Counted from the first letter of the stretch, positions 1 through 10,448 are shown. The stretch is 64,000 bases of DNA from Xanthobacter aminoxidans (GCF_023571765.1 NZ_JAMJXC010000002.1:124001-188000); one strand, 5' to 3'. Notes: generated from the letters alone by a model not told the origin. Made by a program: numbers and translations.

Positions 1-609
1 GCTGTTGCGGCAGGTGGCCCGGATGAGCCCGGCGGAATAGCTGATGTCGCGGCAGGACGCGCGGTAGGAGCCCGCCGGGGGCCGATCGCCGCTGAAGCCG
101 GAGCCGCCGCAGGAGAGCCGTCCGTCCTCATAGACGATGCCCTTGCCGGGAATGCAGCCGGCCGGCATCAGGCTCGCATCCCGCCAGCCGCCCCAGTCGT
201 CCCGGCAGGAGGCGCGCAGCCACGGGCCATCCATGCGGATGTTGCGGCAGGAGGCCTTATAGGGGCCTGCGGGCACTTGCTGGAACGACGGCGTGGGCGA
301 GGGGGCGATGCCGCCGGGGCCGAGGATGCCCCCGCCGCCGCCGGCCGCGCAGGTCAGCCGCCCGTCCACATTGGCGATATCGCCGCGGCAGGCGGGGAAA
401 TTGTCGAGGCGGGTCACCACATCCCGGCCGGCTCGGTTCGGGCAGAAGGCCGCGAGGTCGTGCCCGAACCGCACCTGAACCTGCCGGCAGCTGCTGAGAT
501 AGCTGCCCGGAGGCACCGACTGCGCCGCGGCGGGCGAGAGGCCCGCCGCCAGCATCCATCCCAGCACCGCCAGCGCCCCGCTCAGCAGCCTGTCACGCGC
601 CCCCGCCAT
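1..609 (-). CDS. Secreted CVNH (cyanovirin-N homology) protein, C-terminus outside window
   Basis: The frame reads from an ATG at 609 down through base 1 without a stop, giving 203 residues and no C-terminus. A hydrophobic signal peptide (about residues 1-28, ending near AAAQS) is followed by repeats of the type GSYxxSC...LxAxC...CRGDI.N.DGxLxC. This is the signature of the cyanovirin-N homology fold, a secreted sugar-binding or structural domain. Repeat starts are visible near residues 31, 105 and 160. The next gene upstream on the same strand is a paralogue with the same repeat, so the two probably arose by tandem duplication. Ligand and function are unknown; secretion is inferred from the signal peptide. 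Confidence 0.75.
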   Translation of the reverse strand, partial: MAGARDRLLSGALAVLGWMLAAGLSPAAAQSVPPGSYLSSCRQVQVRFGHDLAAFCPNRAGRDVVTRLDNFPACRGDIANVDGRLTCAAGGGGGILGPGGIAPSPTPSFQQVPAGPYKASCRNIRMDGPWLRASCRDDWGGWRDASLMPAGCIPGKGIVYEDGRLSCGGSGFSGDRPPAGSYRASCRDISYSAGLIRATCRNS

Positions 610-687
610 GGCATCACTCCCCGACCGAATCGATCGGGGCGATGATACCAGTGACGCAGGGTTGGCTCACCTAGCGGTACACGAACG

Positions 688-1344
688 TCAGAAGCAGGCG
701 AGGTTGCCGTTCTGGTTGGAGATGTCGCGGTAATTGCCGCAATTGTTCATGTTGAGCGCGGTCGGGTTCCACGAGCCGTTCACCCGCTGGCACTGGGCGC
801 GCAACACGCCGCCGAGGCCCATGGAGATGTTGCGGCAGGTGCGCATGTAGGAGCCCGGAGGCGGCTGGAGCCGCTGGCGCGAGGGGCAGAACAGCTGGCC
901 GTTCTGGTTCGAGATGTCCGAGCCGGGCTGGCAGGTCAGCGTGTTCAGCACGGAGGGCTGGTAGTTGCCGCCGCGGGTGAGGCAGAAGGCGCTCAGCACG
1001 CCGTTGCGGAATTCCACGCGGGTGCAGGTCTGGCGATAGGAGCCGCGCGGACCCACCGCCGGCGGCGGGGGCACCGGGCGGCGCTGGCACCAGAGCTGGC
1101 CGTCCTGGTTGGAGATGTCGCCCCGGCAGGACGGGAAATCGTTGAGCCGCGTCACCACCCATTGGCCGTTGCGGGTGGCGCAGAAGGCGGCGAGGTCGGC
1201 GCCGTCGCGCACCTGCGCGTCACGGCAGGAGCGCAGGTAGCTGCCGGGCGGCACCGACCGCGCCTCGGCCGCCGTGCCGGCCATCAGGCCAAGCGCCAGA
1301 ATGAGGCCCGCAAGGCGCAGGCCTGTCGCCAGAAACGAACGCAT
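688..1344 (-). CDS. Secreted CVNH-domain protein with three repeats
   Basis: 218 residues. The ATG at 1344 was chosen over upstream starts because GGGGGAAGAAG lies directly before it and a clean signal peptide follows (residues 1-29). The mature part is three homologous blocks starting near residues 33, 99 and 163. Each reads GSYxxxC...LxAxC...G.W..T.L...C...DISNxNGxLxC. Linkers between the blocks are proline-rich. CVNH domains are normally built from two tandem repeats, so three is an odd number. The protein is probably periplasmic or extracellular and disulphide-bonded, as each block carries four cysteines. The neighbour at 1-609 is a paralogue. No carbohydrate specificity can be read from the sequence. 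Confidence 0.85.
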   Translation of the reverse strand: MRSFLATGLRLAGLILALGLMAGTAAEARSVPPGSYLRSCRDAQVRDGADLAAFCATRNGQWVVTRLNDFPSCRGDISNQDGQLWCQRRPVPPPPAVGPRGSYRQTCTRVEFRNGVLSAFCLTRGGNYQPSVLNTLTCQPGSDISNQNGQLFCPSRQRLQPPPGSYMRTCRNISMGLGGVLRAQCQRVNGSWNPTALNMNNCGNYRDISNQNGNLACF

Positions 1345-1532
1345 CTTCTTCCCCCCAGGCTTTCGTAACGTCGAAACGGCGCCGCTTCTAGCACGGCGGA
1401 CCGCGGCGCGCACCGGGCACGCCGCAGCATCGACAAGGGCCCAACCCGTGGCCTGACAAGGTAAAAAGCGGCCGATGACGCCTCGCGGTCCGTGCGCGGA
1501 CCCAGGAGGAGCGCCTCAGGCCGGTCGCGCCG

Positions 1533-2693
1533 TCACTCGGCAGCGGCGCTCGGCTTGAGCACGCGCCCGAGCCGGCGGGCCACGCCCCGTCCATATTCAC
1601 GCCAGGGATGCTCGATGAAGCGATAGGTGACATCGGCAAGGGCAACGACTACGGCAGCCAAGACAAGGGCGATGCCCGTGCCGATCGCCAGCGAGGTCGC
1701 GCCGTCCACATGGGCCGTGAGCGAACCCAGCACGCGCTTGAGGACGGAATCGGTCATAAGCAGAATGAACATGTGGATCATGTAAATGGAGTAGGAGGTC
1801 TTCCCCAGATACTGGAACACCCGCGTGTTCAGGATGGTGCAGCCCATGCCCCGATCCAGATGCAGGGACAGGATCAGGAAAACCAGCGGCACCACGGCAA
1901 TCACGATGGCCGGCCCGCGCAAATAGTGCAGCACAACGAGGAAGGCCAGCACGGCGCAGAACTGGATCGCGGTCAAAGTGCGATCGGACATCTTCTGCAT
2001 GTAGGCCGCCACCGACCTGCGCGTCATCACCTGATAGCACAGCACCCCGGTCGAGAAGCCCGCGAGCCCCCTCAGCAGCGAGGGCAAGCCGTAGGTGGCG
2101 TCGGCAATGCCACCGGGAGTGAAGGCCACATAGGTGTAAGCGAGAATCGAGAAGGCGACGATGAACCAGGGCGTCCATTTCCAGCGGAAGGGCTTGAGCG
2201 GCACGACAAGGGCAAAGACGATATAGGCCAGCGCTTCGCAGCTGATGCTCCAGCTCGGGGCATTCCACTCGTTCTTGCCGAACGGCCCCCAGGCCTGCAC
2301 CAGGAATATCGTCGCCATCAGCAGCTCGACGCTGGTGCGCCCGGTGAAGGCGGTGCCGCTCAGCGTGGCACCGGAAAGGCCGGCCACCAGCCGCGCCAGC
2401 TCCTTGAGCAGGAACAGCGCCAGAATGAAAATGTGCAACGGGTAGATTCTGAAAAAGCGCAGCGTCAGAAACCGCTTCATGTCCCGGGTGTCGTCGATCT
2501 TCTCGAGATAGGCGGAGGCAATGACAAATCCGGACAACGCAAAGAACAGATCGACGAACAACTCGCCGTAGACGATGGCATCCACATGGAGAAAGATGCT
2601 GTTGAACTGCATGTGGTGGATCGCGACCATCAATGCCGCAATGCCACGAAGGCCGTCCAGCGCCTCATAGCGAGACGCAGCCGTTTCCGCCAT
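1533..2693 (-). CDS. Acyltransferase 3 family integral membrane protein (OafA/YrhL type)
   Basis: 386 residues, usual length for a stand-alone acyltransferase-3 protein. The N-terminus carries the family hallmark LDGLRGIAALMVAIHH, with the catalytic-type histidine in the first membrane segment. About ten hydrophobic helices follow. A conserved late motif YLGKTSYSIYMIHM lies near residues 295-310. The family transfers acetyl, succinyl or similar groups from cytoplasmic acyl-CoA to exported glycans such as O-antigen or exopolysaccharide. The acceptor here is unknown. It is transcribed as a single gene; the 226 bases upstream are shared with the divergent exonuclease gene and probably hold both promoters, but I saw no convincing boxes there. 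Confidence 0.85.
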   Translation of the reverse strand: MAETAASRYEALDGLRGIAALMVAIHHMQFNSIFLHVDAIVYGELFVDLFFALSGFVIASAYLEKIDDTRDMKRFLTLRFFRIYPLHIFILALFLLKELARLVAGLSGATLSGTAFTGRTSVELLMATIFLVQAWGPFGKNEWNAPSWSISCEALAYIVFALVVPLKPFRWKWTPWFIVAFSILAYTYVAFTPGGIADATYGLPSLLRGLAGFSTGVLCYQVMTRRSVAAYMQKMSDRTLTAIQFCAVLAFLVVLHYLRGPAIVIAVVPLVFLILSLHLDRGMGCTILNTRVFQYLGKTSYSIYMIHMFILLMTDSVLKRVLGSLTAHVDGATSLAIGTGIALVLAAVVVALADVTYRFIEHPWREYGRGVARRLGRVLKPSAAAE

Positions 2694-2920
2694 GTTCCAG
2701 CCCTTCCTCTATCGCCTGCAACCATACCGCACCGCACACAATGGGCCAAGCGCTCGGAAGGGGCGGGCGGGGCCGGCCGCGTGCGGTATCTGTCCGGGCG
2801 TGTCTTCCCTGCACGGCCGGGCAAAGGCAGGCGGGGCAAGGGCATAGCGAGCGGCCCCATCGACAGGCCTGCGCGCCTTCGCTAGAAGCCCAGTCCTGAA
2901 CGTGGATAAACGATACACTC

Positions 2921-3541
2921 ATGACCATCCGCCTCCATCGCGGCGATCTGCCCGCGGACTTCGTGGCCGCTTCCGTCGTGGCCATCGACACCGAGACCAT
3001 GGGTCTCGACCCGTTCCGCGACCGGCTGTGCCTCGTGCAGCTCTCCAACGGTGACGGCAGCGCCGACCTGGTGCAGATCCCGCAGGGCGCCGGCCCCGGC
3101 AGCGCGCCGAACCTCGTGCGGCTGCTGACCGACCCGAACGTGACCAAGCTGTTCCACTTCGGCCGCTTCGACATCGCCGTGCTCCAGCACACCTTCAAGG
3201 TGATGCCGCAGCCGGTGTGGTGCACCAAGATCGCCTCGCGGCTGGTGCGCACCTACACCGACCGGCACGGCCTGAAGGAGCTGCTGCGGGAACTCCTCAA
3301 CGTGGACATCTCCAAGCAGCAGCAAAGCTCGGACTGGGGCGCCGCCGACCTCTCCGACGCCCAGCTGTCCTACGCCGCCTCGGACGTTCTGTATCTGCAC
3401 GCGGTGAAGGCCAAGCTGGAGGACATGCTGGCGCGCGAGGGCCGCACCGGGCTCGCCGCCGCCTGCTTCGCCTTCCTGCCGGCCCGTGCCGCCCTCGACC
3501 TCTCCGGCTGGGCGGAAGAGGACATCTTCGCCCATTCGTGA
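2921..3541 (+). CDS. rnd: RNase D-like 3'-5' exonuclease (DEDDy family)
   Basis: 206 residues, a single exonuclease domain without the HRDC domains of long RNase D. The DEDDy residues are visible: Exo I as AIDTETMG (D23, E25), Exo II as FHFGRFDIAVL (D84), and Exo III as YAASDVLYL (Y151, D155). The family trims 3' ends of structured RNAs such as tRNA precursors with two metal ions. Alphaproteobacteria commonly carry this short form. It lies 177 bases before lptC on the same strand. Function by family is secure; the exact RNA substrate is not. Confidence 0.85.
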   Translation: MTIRLHRGDLPADFVAASVVAIDTETMGLDPFRDRLCLVQLSNGDGSADLVQIPQGAGPGSAPNLVRLLTDPNVTKLFHFGRFDIAVLQHTFKVMPQPVWCTKIASRLVRTYTDRHGLKELLRELLNVDISKQQQSSDWGAADLSDAQLSYAASDVLYLHAVKAKLEDMLAREGRTGLAAACFAFLPARAALDLSGWAEEDIFAHS

Positions 3542-3718
3542 TCCGGCCCGACGCGAAAAAGCGTTGCGCATGAGAGGCTTGGGCACGGCCCTTGCTTCAG
3601 GGCGCCATTTCGGACACCTTGGGCCCCGCGCGTGGGGCGACGCGCCGGACGCCCGCGTGAGGGGGCGTGCAGCCGAGAACAGGCGCCAGCGGGGCAGGCC
3701 CGCCGCCGGAACAGGGCC

Positions 3719-4618
3719 ATGAACCGACACGTGCCGCCACACGATTTCGATGCGCGGGAGGCCGAAGCCTTCACCCCGCCGCCCCCGCCGGACTTCACCA
3801 AGGCGCGGCGGCACAGCGCACGCGTGCGCTGGATCAAGCGGCTGGTGCCCGTCACCATCGTCGTCGCGGTCCTCGGCATCGGCGCGGTGTCCATCCTGTC
3901 CCGGCTGAAGCTCTCCATCGACCTGCCGTTCGACATCGGCCACCTGACCCTGTCGGGCTCGCGCCTGACCATGGAACTGCCCAAGCTCTCCGGCTTCACC
4001 GACGACAATCGCGGCTACCGGATTACCGCCAAAACGGCGGTGCAGGATCTTACCCGGCCGGACGTGATCGAGCTTTCCGACATCGAGGCGCGCCTGGAGC
4101 TGGCCGACAAGGGCTGGGCCAGCGTCAATGCCAAGACCGGCAGCTTCGACACCAAGAAGCAGTTCATCACGCTGGGCGACGGCGTGGACCTCGCCATGAA
4201 CGGCGGCTACGGCGGCAAGCTGGAAGACGCCGACGTGGACATCAAGGCCGGCACCATCGCCACCTCCCATCCCGTGGTCTTCACCTATCTCGACGGCAAG
4301 CTGGTGGCCGACCGGCTGGACGTGACCGACCGCGGCGCCCGCGCCCTGTTCCAGGGCCATGTGCAGCTCGACTTCCGCATGAGCAACCTGCCCGGCCAGA
4401 AGCCGGACGGCGCCAACGCGGCGGGAAACAACGCGGCGGGCGCCAATCCGGCTGCCCCCACCCACGCCGCCGATGCGACGCCCGCTTCCGCTGTCCATGC
4501 AGCGCCGGCAGCGCCTGCCACCACCGGAACCGTCACCGTTCCGCCTGCGCCCTCTCCCGCGGCCCCGGCGCTGGTGCCGGCGCCCCTTCCCCCGCGACGC
4601 CCGGTCCCTGCTCAATGA
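3719..4618 (+). CDS. lptC: LPS export periplasmic/membrane component LptC
   Basis: 299 residues from the ATG at 3719, which puts one transmembrane anchor at about residues 42-60 after a proline-rich cytoplasmic tail (PPPPPDF). The LptC beta-jellyroll domain spans about 65-230; it bridges the inner-membrane LptBFG transporter to periplasmic LptA during lipopolysaccharide export. Beyond residue 230 is an alanine/proline-rich tail of nearly 70 residues not needed by the canonical domain. The stop overlaps the start of lptA (ATGA at 4615-4618), so the two are translationally coupled. The lptC-lptA-lptB-rpoN order is standard in proteobacteria. Confidence 0.9.
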   Translation: MNRHVPPHDFDAREAEAFTPPPPPDFTKARRHSARVRWIKRLVPVTIVVAVLGIGAVSILSRLKLSIDLPFDIGHLTLSGSRLTMELPKLSGFTDDNRGYRITAKTAVQDLTRPDVIELSDIEARLELADKGWASVNAKTGSFDTKKQFITLGDGVDLAMNGGYGGKLEDADVDIKAGTIATSHPVVFTYLDGKLVADRLDVTDRGARALFQGHVQLDFRMSNLPGQKPDGANAAGNNAAGANPAAPTHAADATPASAVHAAPAAPATTGTVTVPPAPSPAAPALVPAPLPPRRPVPAQ

Positions 4619-5271
4619 TGTGTCATGCGACGGCCCTCAAGGTCCGCCTCCCGGTTTCGAGCCTCGCACCCGCCTGCATTCTCGCGCTGGCGGCCTTTCT
4701 CGTCGCCGGTCCTGCGGCCGCGCAGGCGCCCAGCACCAGCGTGCCCAACGCGCTGCAGGGCTTCGCCCGCAACCGCGACCAGCCCGTGCGCATCAATGCC
4801 GACGGGCTGGAGGTGCGCGACAAGGACAAGGTCGCCGTCTTCTCCGGCAACGTGCTGGTGACGCAGGGCGACACCACGCTCCGCTCCAAGGACCTCCTCG
4901 TCTATTACGAGGGCTCGATGAACGAGCAGGCCGGCGGCACCCCGCAGACGGGCACTGATCCGGCGCAGAAGGGCCAGATCAAGAAGCTGGAGGCCACCGG
5001 CGGCGTGGTGGTGAAGACCAAGGAGCAGACCGCCACCGGCGACAGCGGCGTCTTCGACATGAAGACCAACACCGTCACCATGGTGGGCAAGCCGGTGGTG
5101 CTGACCCAGGGCCCCAACGTCATCCGCGGCCAGAAGCTGGTGGTGGATCTCGTCAGCGGCGTGTCCAAGTTCGAGGGCGGCCGGGTGGAGAGCCTCATCG
5201 TCCCGGGCAGCCTGAAGGAGGCGGACAAGCCCAAGACCGAACAGGGCGGCCAACAGCCCCCCAAGCGCTGA
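4615..5271 (+). CDS. lptA: LPS transport periplasmic protein LptA
   Basis: 218 residues. A signal peptide (about 1-36, ending AAAQA) is followed by the OstA/LptA N domain, recognisable at residues 60-90 by INADGLEVRDKDKVAVFSG and the NVLVTQGDTTL stretch. LptA polymerises into the periplasmic bridge that carries lipopolysaccharide to the outer-membrane LptDE complex. The ATG at 4615 overlaps the lptC stop. A loop with GGTPQTG near residue 105 is an insertion relative to short LptA proteins. A strong hairpin terminator follows 9 bases after the stop, so lptB is transcribed separately. Confidence 0.92.
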   Translation: MMCHATALKVRLPVSSLAPACILALAAFLVAGPAAAQAPSTSVPNALQGFARNRDQPVRINADGLEVRDKDKVAVFSGNVLVTQGDTTLRSKDLLVYYEGSMNEQAGGTPQTGTDPAQKGQIKKLEATGGVVVKTKEQTATGDSGVFDMKTNTVTMVGKPVVLTQGPNVIRGQKLVVDLVSGVSKFEGGRVESLIVPGSLKEADKPKTEQGGQQPPKR

Positions 5272-5279
5272 CCGGCCGA

Positions 5280-5301
5280 GGCGGCCCTGCGGCCGCCTTT
5301 T
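5280..5301 (+). terminator. Rho-independent terminator after lptA
   Basis: Perfect 7-bp stem (5280-5286 with 5291-5297, GGCGGCC/GGCCGCC), 4-base loop CTGC and a run of four T at 5298-5301. It separates lptCA from lptB. Confidence 0.85.
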
Positions 5302-5485
5302 GCAGCCTTCATGCGTCTGTCAAGTTAAATTATTTCTCTTTTGTTTCAATTGACTATTCCCATTTCCGCGAGACCTGCGAACTCTCGCCCCTGAAATCGG
5401 CCCGCCTCTTGCATGGAGGCGTTGCATCCCCGGCTGGGACGTTCTAAACCTTCCAATCTGGGGGCCGGGTTTTCCGGAGGTCGCG

Positions 5486-6577
<1,092 letters not shown>

Positions 6578-6614
6578 GCACCCGCCGCGCCATGGACATC
6601 GGGGGGCCAGCATC

Positions 6615-8180
6615 ATGGCGATGAGCCCCAAGCTGGAGTTCCGGCAGAGCCAGTCGCTGGTGATGACGCCGCAGCTGATGCAGGCCATCAAGCTGCTCCA
6701 GCTCTCCAACATGGAGCTGGTGGCCTATGTCGAGGCCGAGCTGGAACGCAATCCGCTGCTGGAGCGCATCACCGAGGGCGAGGCGAGCGGACCCGAGCCG
6801 CAGCCGGAGGTCCGCGAGACCCGCGGCGAGGAGATGGCCCGCGGCGGCCTCGACGGCGAGCCGCCCCCGGCCAGCGACTGGACCGGCCAGGACAACGAGC
6901 AGAGCCGGGCCGCCATGGAGACCCGCCTCGACACCGACCTCGGCAACGTCTTTCCCGACGACGCCCCCGCCGATCGCGGCACCCCCGGCGGCGGCTCCAC
7001 CGCCTCCAGCCCCTCCATGGGCGAATGGAGCGGCGGCGGCGAGCGGGGCGACGACTACAATCCCGAAGCCTTCCTGACCGCCGAGACCACGCTGGCCGAC
7101 CATCTGGAAGCCCAGCTCTCCGTGGCGGTGAGCGATCCCGCCCGGCGGCTAATCGGCATCAATGTCATCGGCCTCATCGACGAGACCGGCTATTTCACCG
7201 GCGACCTCGACCTCCTCGCCGGGCAGTTCGGCGTGCCGCGCGACGAGGTGGAAGCCGTCCTGAAGCTCATCCAGACCTTCGAGCCCTCCGGCGTCGGCGC
7301 CCGCAACCTCGCCGAATGCCTCGCCATCCAGCTGCGCGAGCGCGACCGCTTCGACCCCGCCATGCAGGCGCTGGTGGCCAACCTCGAACTCCTCGCCCGC
7401 CATGACCGCAACGCGCTGAAGCGCATCTGCGGCGTGGACAACGAGGACCTCGCGGACATGATCGGCGAGATCCGCCGGCTCGATCCCAAGCCGGGCCTCG
7501 CCTTCGGCTCCGGCGTCGTCCATCCGCTGGTGCCGGACGTCTATGTGCGCCCCGGCGCCGACGGCACCTGGATCGTCGAGCTGAATTCCGAGACGCTGCC
7601 GCGGGTTCTGGTGAACCAGAGCTACCACGCCACCGTGGTGAAACACGCCAAGTCGCAGGAGGAGAAGAGCTTCCTCGCCGACTGCCTGCAGAGCGCGAGC
7701 TGGCTCACCCGCTCGCTGGACCAGCGCGCCCGCACCATCCTGAAGGTGGCGAGCGAGATCGTGCGCCAGCAGGACGCCTTCCTGCTGCACGGCGTGCGCT
7801 TCCTGCGCCCGCTCAACCTGCGCACGGTGGCGGACGCCATCGGCATGCACGAATCCACCGTCTCGCGCGTGACCTCGAACAAATACATCTCGACCCCGCG
7901 CGGCGTGGTGGAGATGAAGTTCTTCTTCTCCTCCGCCATCTCCGCCTCGGGCGGCGGCGAGGCCCATTCGGCGGAATCGGTGCGCCACCGCATCAAGACG
8001 CTGATCGAAGCCGAGGCGCCGGAGGACGTGCTCTCCGACGACACTCTGGTGCAGAAGCTGAAGGACGACGGCATCGACATCGCCCGCCGCACCGTCGCCA
8101 AGTACCGGGAGGGCATGAACATCCCCTCCTCCGTCCAGCGTCGCCGCGAGAAGATGGCGCTGCGCAGCGAGGCAAGCTGA
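6615..8180 (+). CDS. rpoN: RNA polymerase sigma-54 factor RpoN
   Basis: 521 residues. The N-terminal activator-responsive region is clear (FRQSQSLVMTPQLMQAIKLLQ, residues 8-28). Next come the acidic linker, the core-binding domain, the helix-turn-helix (TVADAIGMHESTVSRVTSNKY, about 403-424) and the RpoN box ARRTVAKYRE (490-499) that reads the -24 element. RpoN directs polymerase to -24/-12 promoters activated by NtrC-type ATPases. Two such activators (15035-16444 and 40584-42059) and their probable target promoters lie in this window. The usual downstream partners hpf and ptsN are absent; a DUF2254 gene follows instead. Confidence 0.97.
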   Translation: MAMSPKLEFRQSQSLVMTPQLMQAIKLLQLSNMELVAYVEAELERNPLLERITEGEASGPEPQPEVRETRGEEMARGGLDGEPPPASDWTGQDNEQSRAAMETRLDTDLGNVFPDDAPADRGTPGGGSTASSPSMGEWSGGGERGDDYNPEAFLTAETTLADHLEAQLSVAVSDPARRLIGINVIGLIDETGYFTGDLDLLAGQFGVPRDEVEAVLKLIQTFEPSGVGARNLAECLAIQLRERDRFDPAMQALVANLELLARHDRNALKRICGVDNEDLADMIGEIRRLDPKPGLAFGSGVVHPLVPDVYVRPGADGTWIVELNSETLPRVLVNQSYHATVVKHAKSQEEKSFLADCLQSASWLTRSLDQRARTILKVASEIVRQQDAFLLHGVRFLRPLNLRTVADAIGMHESTVSRVTSNKYISTPRGVVEMKFFFSSAISASGGGEAHSAESVRHRIKTLIEAEAPEDVLSDDTLVQKLKDDGIDIARRTVAKYREGMNIPSSVQRRREKMALRSEAS

Positions 8181-8317
8181 GCGCGCCCCGCCCGATCACG
8201 GCCTCGTGATCGACCTCATGCAACCGGACGCCTCCAGCCAAGCTTCCCTTCCTGACGAGAAGCGGGGCGTGCCGTCGGCGCGACCAGCCCGCGTGGCGGT
8301 AACAGCCCGGAGCCTGC

Positions 8318-9568
8318 ATGATCCCCCCGATCCTGAGCGAGCGTGTGCGCTTCCAGCTCAAGCGCCTCGCCCACCGGCTGTGGTTCTGGCCCACCGCCTA
8401 CAGCCTCACAGCCGTGGCCGTGGTGCTCGTCGCGGCGACCCTGCCATCGGGATACGCGCTGCCGGGCTACCTCACCTTCGCCTCGAACAGCCTTGAGCCA
8501 GTGCTCACCGTGCTGGCCTCCAGCATGCTGGCGGTGGTCACGTTCAGCCTGTCCGCCATCGTCTCGGTCCTCTCGGCCGCGGCACAGGCGGCGACCCCGC
8601 GCGCGACCTCCCTCCTCATCGAGGACGCGGCCCTCCAGCGCACGCTGAGCGTCTTCGTGGGCGCGTTCCTGTTCTCCATCGTGGCGCTGGTGGGGGGCGT
8701 GGGCGGCGTCTATTGCGATGCCGGCCGGCTGCTGCTCTTCGCCGCGACGGTGGTGCTCATTGCCATCGTCGTCGGAACGCTGCTCCGCTGGATCGACCGG
8801 GTGTCGCGACTCGGGCGCATGGGCGAGATCATCGACCGGACCGAGCAGGCGACCGCGGCGGCGCTGAAGGATTTCGCGCGCCGGCCCGGCCTCGGCGCAA
8901 CCGTCCGCACCGCCCCGCCGCCGGCCGGCTATCCGGTCTTCGCGACGGCCACCGGCTACGTGCAGCATATGGATGTGGGGCAGCTTTCGGCGGCTGTGCC
9001 GGAGGGTGTGACGTGCCATGTGGCCGTGCGGCCGGGCGCCTTCGTCGATCCGGTCCGTCCCCTGGCCGTTTTCGATGCGCCCCCCGATGACGCGCTGGCG
9101 GATGCGCTGCGGTGCGCCATCACCATCGGCGACGTCCGCAGCTTCGAGCAGGACCCACGGTTTGGCATGGTGGTGCTCGCGGAGATCGCGTCAAAGGCCC
9201 TGTCGCCGGGCGTCAACGACCCCGGCACCGCCATCGACGTGAGCGGGACTCTCACTCGGCTTCTCTGGGGCTGGCGCGCGGCCCGCAACCTGCCCGTCGA
9301 GGATGCCGTGACCAACGTCACCATTCCCGCGCTGTCGATGGACGACATGCTGGAAGACGCCTTCCGGCCGATTGCCCGCGACGGGGCCGGGCAGGTGGAG
9401 GTGGGGCTCAGGCTCGTGGCCGCCCTGGGGTCGCTGGCGCAGATCGATGACCCCGACCTTGCCGCCGCCGCCCGCACGCGCCTCGCCGACGTGCTGAAGC
9501 GGGCGGAAGCCGTCCTGCTGCCCATGGACGCCGACGCGCTGAAACGGGCCGCCGCGGCGATCGTGTGA
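8318..9568 (+). CDS. DUF2254 family predicted membrane protein
   Basis: 416 residues. Four hydrophobic segments occupy roughly residues 22-42, 58-82, 108-128 and 133-153. A soluble domain of about 250 residues follows. The soluble part contains the family landmark ALSPGVNDPGTAI (about residues 292-304). The family is widespread in bacteria, has no established function, and is assigned by recognition of that motif and the membrane layout. It is the only gene between rpoN and rplU and has 137 bases of upstream space, so it is probably a single transcription unit. Confidence 0.8.
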   Translation: MIPPILSERVRFQLKRLAHRLWFWPTAYSLTAVAVVLVAATLPSGYALPGYLTFASNSLEPVLTVLASSMLAVVTFSLSAIVSVLSAAAQAATPRATSLLIEDAALQRTLSVFVGAFLFSIVALVGGVGGVYCDAGRLLLFAATVVLIAIVVGTLLRWIDRVSRLGRMGEIIDRTEQATAAALKDFARRPGLGATVRTAPPPAGYPVFATATGYVQHMDVGQLSAAVPEGVTCHVAVRPGAFVDPVRPLAVFDAPPDDALADALRCAITIGDVRSFEQDPRFGMVVLAEIASKALSPGVNDPGTAIDVSGTLTRLLWGWRAARNLPVEDAVTNVTIPALSMDDMLEDAFRPIARDGAGQVEVGLRLVAALGSLAQIDDPDLAAAARTRLADVLKRAEAVLLPMDADALKRAAAAIV

Positions 9569-9683
9569 GGGCTGGAACCGCACGGACCGCAGGCGCTGCG
9601 GCGCGGTAGCCGCCGCCAAGGAGCAGGGGGGAGATGGCGGCGGCGTCACGCGGCTTCGCCCCGTCTCGCAAAGGCCAGTGGCG

Positions 9684-9710
9684 TTGACTTTTCCGGGCGT
9701 GGCGTATATC
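9684..9710 (+). promoter_or_regulatory. Candidate sigma-70 promoter for rplU-rpmA
   Basis: TTGACT (9684-9689) and TATATC (9705-9710) lie about 100 bases before rplU. The 15-base spacer is short, so the exact boxes are uncertain. Confidence 0.45.
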
Positions 9711-9806
9711 GGACCACCTTCGCGTGGGCCAATGGGCCTGCATCCCGAAAAACCGACCGAAGAAGCCCGTCCTTGAGGCGCGGCTGAACACGAAAGCGAG
9801 ACAAGA

Positions 9807-10154
9807 ATGTTCGCGGTCATCAAGGCAAACGGCAAGCAGTATCGCGTTGCCGCCGCCGACAAGATCACCATCGACCACCTCGACGCCGAGGTCGGCTCCG
9901 TCTTCACCTTCCCGGTGCTGATGCTGAGCGGCGCCTCCGTCGCCATCGGCGCGCCCCATGTGGACGGCGCCACCGTGACCGGCGAGATCGTCGAGCACAC
10001 CCGCGGCGACAAGGTGATCGCCTTCAAGAAGCGCCGCCGGCAGAATTCCCGCCGCAAGCGTGGCTTCCGCGCCGACCTCACCGTCGTGCGCATCACCGAG
10101 ATTTCCGGCCTGGGCGAGACCGTCAAGGCCGACGCCGCCGGCGTCGGCGCCTGA
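9807..10154 (+). CDS. rplU: 50S ribosomal protein L21
   Basis: 115 residues beginning MFAVIKANGKQYRV, the invariant start of L21. The basic RNA-binding stretch KKRRRQNSRRKRGFR lies at about 73-87. A C-terminal extension of about a dozen residues beyond the E. coli length is common in alphaproteobacteria. L21 binds 23S rRNA near L20. It is followed 21 bases later by rpmA, the normal two-gene operon. Confidence 0.97.
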   Translation: MFAVIKANGKQYRVAAADKITIDHLDAEVGSVFTFPVLMLSGASVAIGAPHVDGATVTGEIVEHTRGDKVIAFKKRRRQNSRRKRGFRADLTVVRITEISGLGETVKADAAGVGA

Positions 10155-10175
10155 TCGAGAACGAGGAGAGCAACA

Positions 10176-10448
10176 ATGGCTCATAAAAAGGCAGGCGGCT
10201 CGTCCCGTAACGGTCGCGATTCCGACGGTCGTCGTCTTGGCGTGAAGCGCTTCGGCGGCCAGGACGTCATTCCGGGCAACATCATCGTGCGCCAGCGCGG
10301 CACCAAATGGCATCCCGGCACGAACGTGGGCATGGGCAAGGACCATACCCTCTTCGCGCTTATCGAAGGCAAAGTGGCCTTCCGCACCAAAGCCAACGAC
10401 CGCACCTACGTATCGGTCGTTCCTGCCGCCGCCGAGGCGGCCGAATAA
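10176..10448 (+). CDS. rpmA: 50S ribosomal protein L27
   Basis: 90 residues beginning [16 protein letters not shown], the conserved L27 N-terminus that reaches the peptidyl transferase centre. [17 protein letters not shown] follows. It is co-transcribed with rplU, with an AGGAGA ribosome site just upstream. The expected next gene obgE is not adjacent: a GNAT gene follows after a terminator. Confidence 0.97.
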   Translation: MAHKKAGGSSRNGRDSDGRRLGVKRFGGQDVIPGNIIVRQRGTKWHPGTNVGMGKDHTLFALIEGKVAFRTKANDRTYVSVVPAAAEAAE

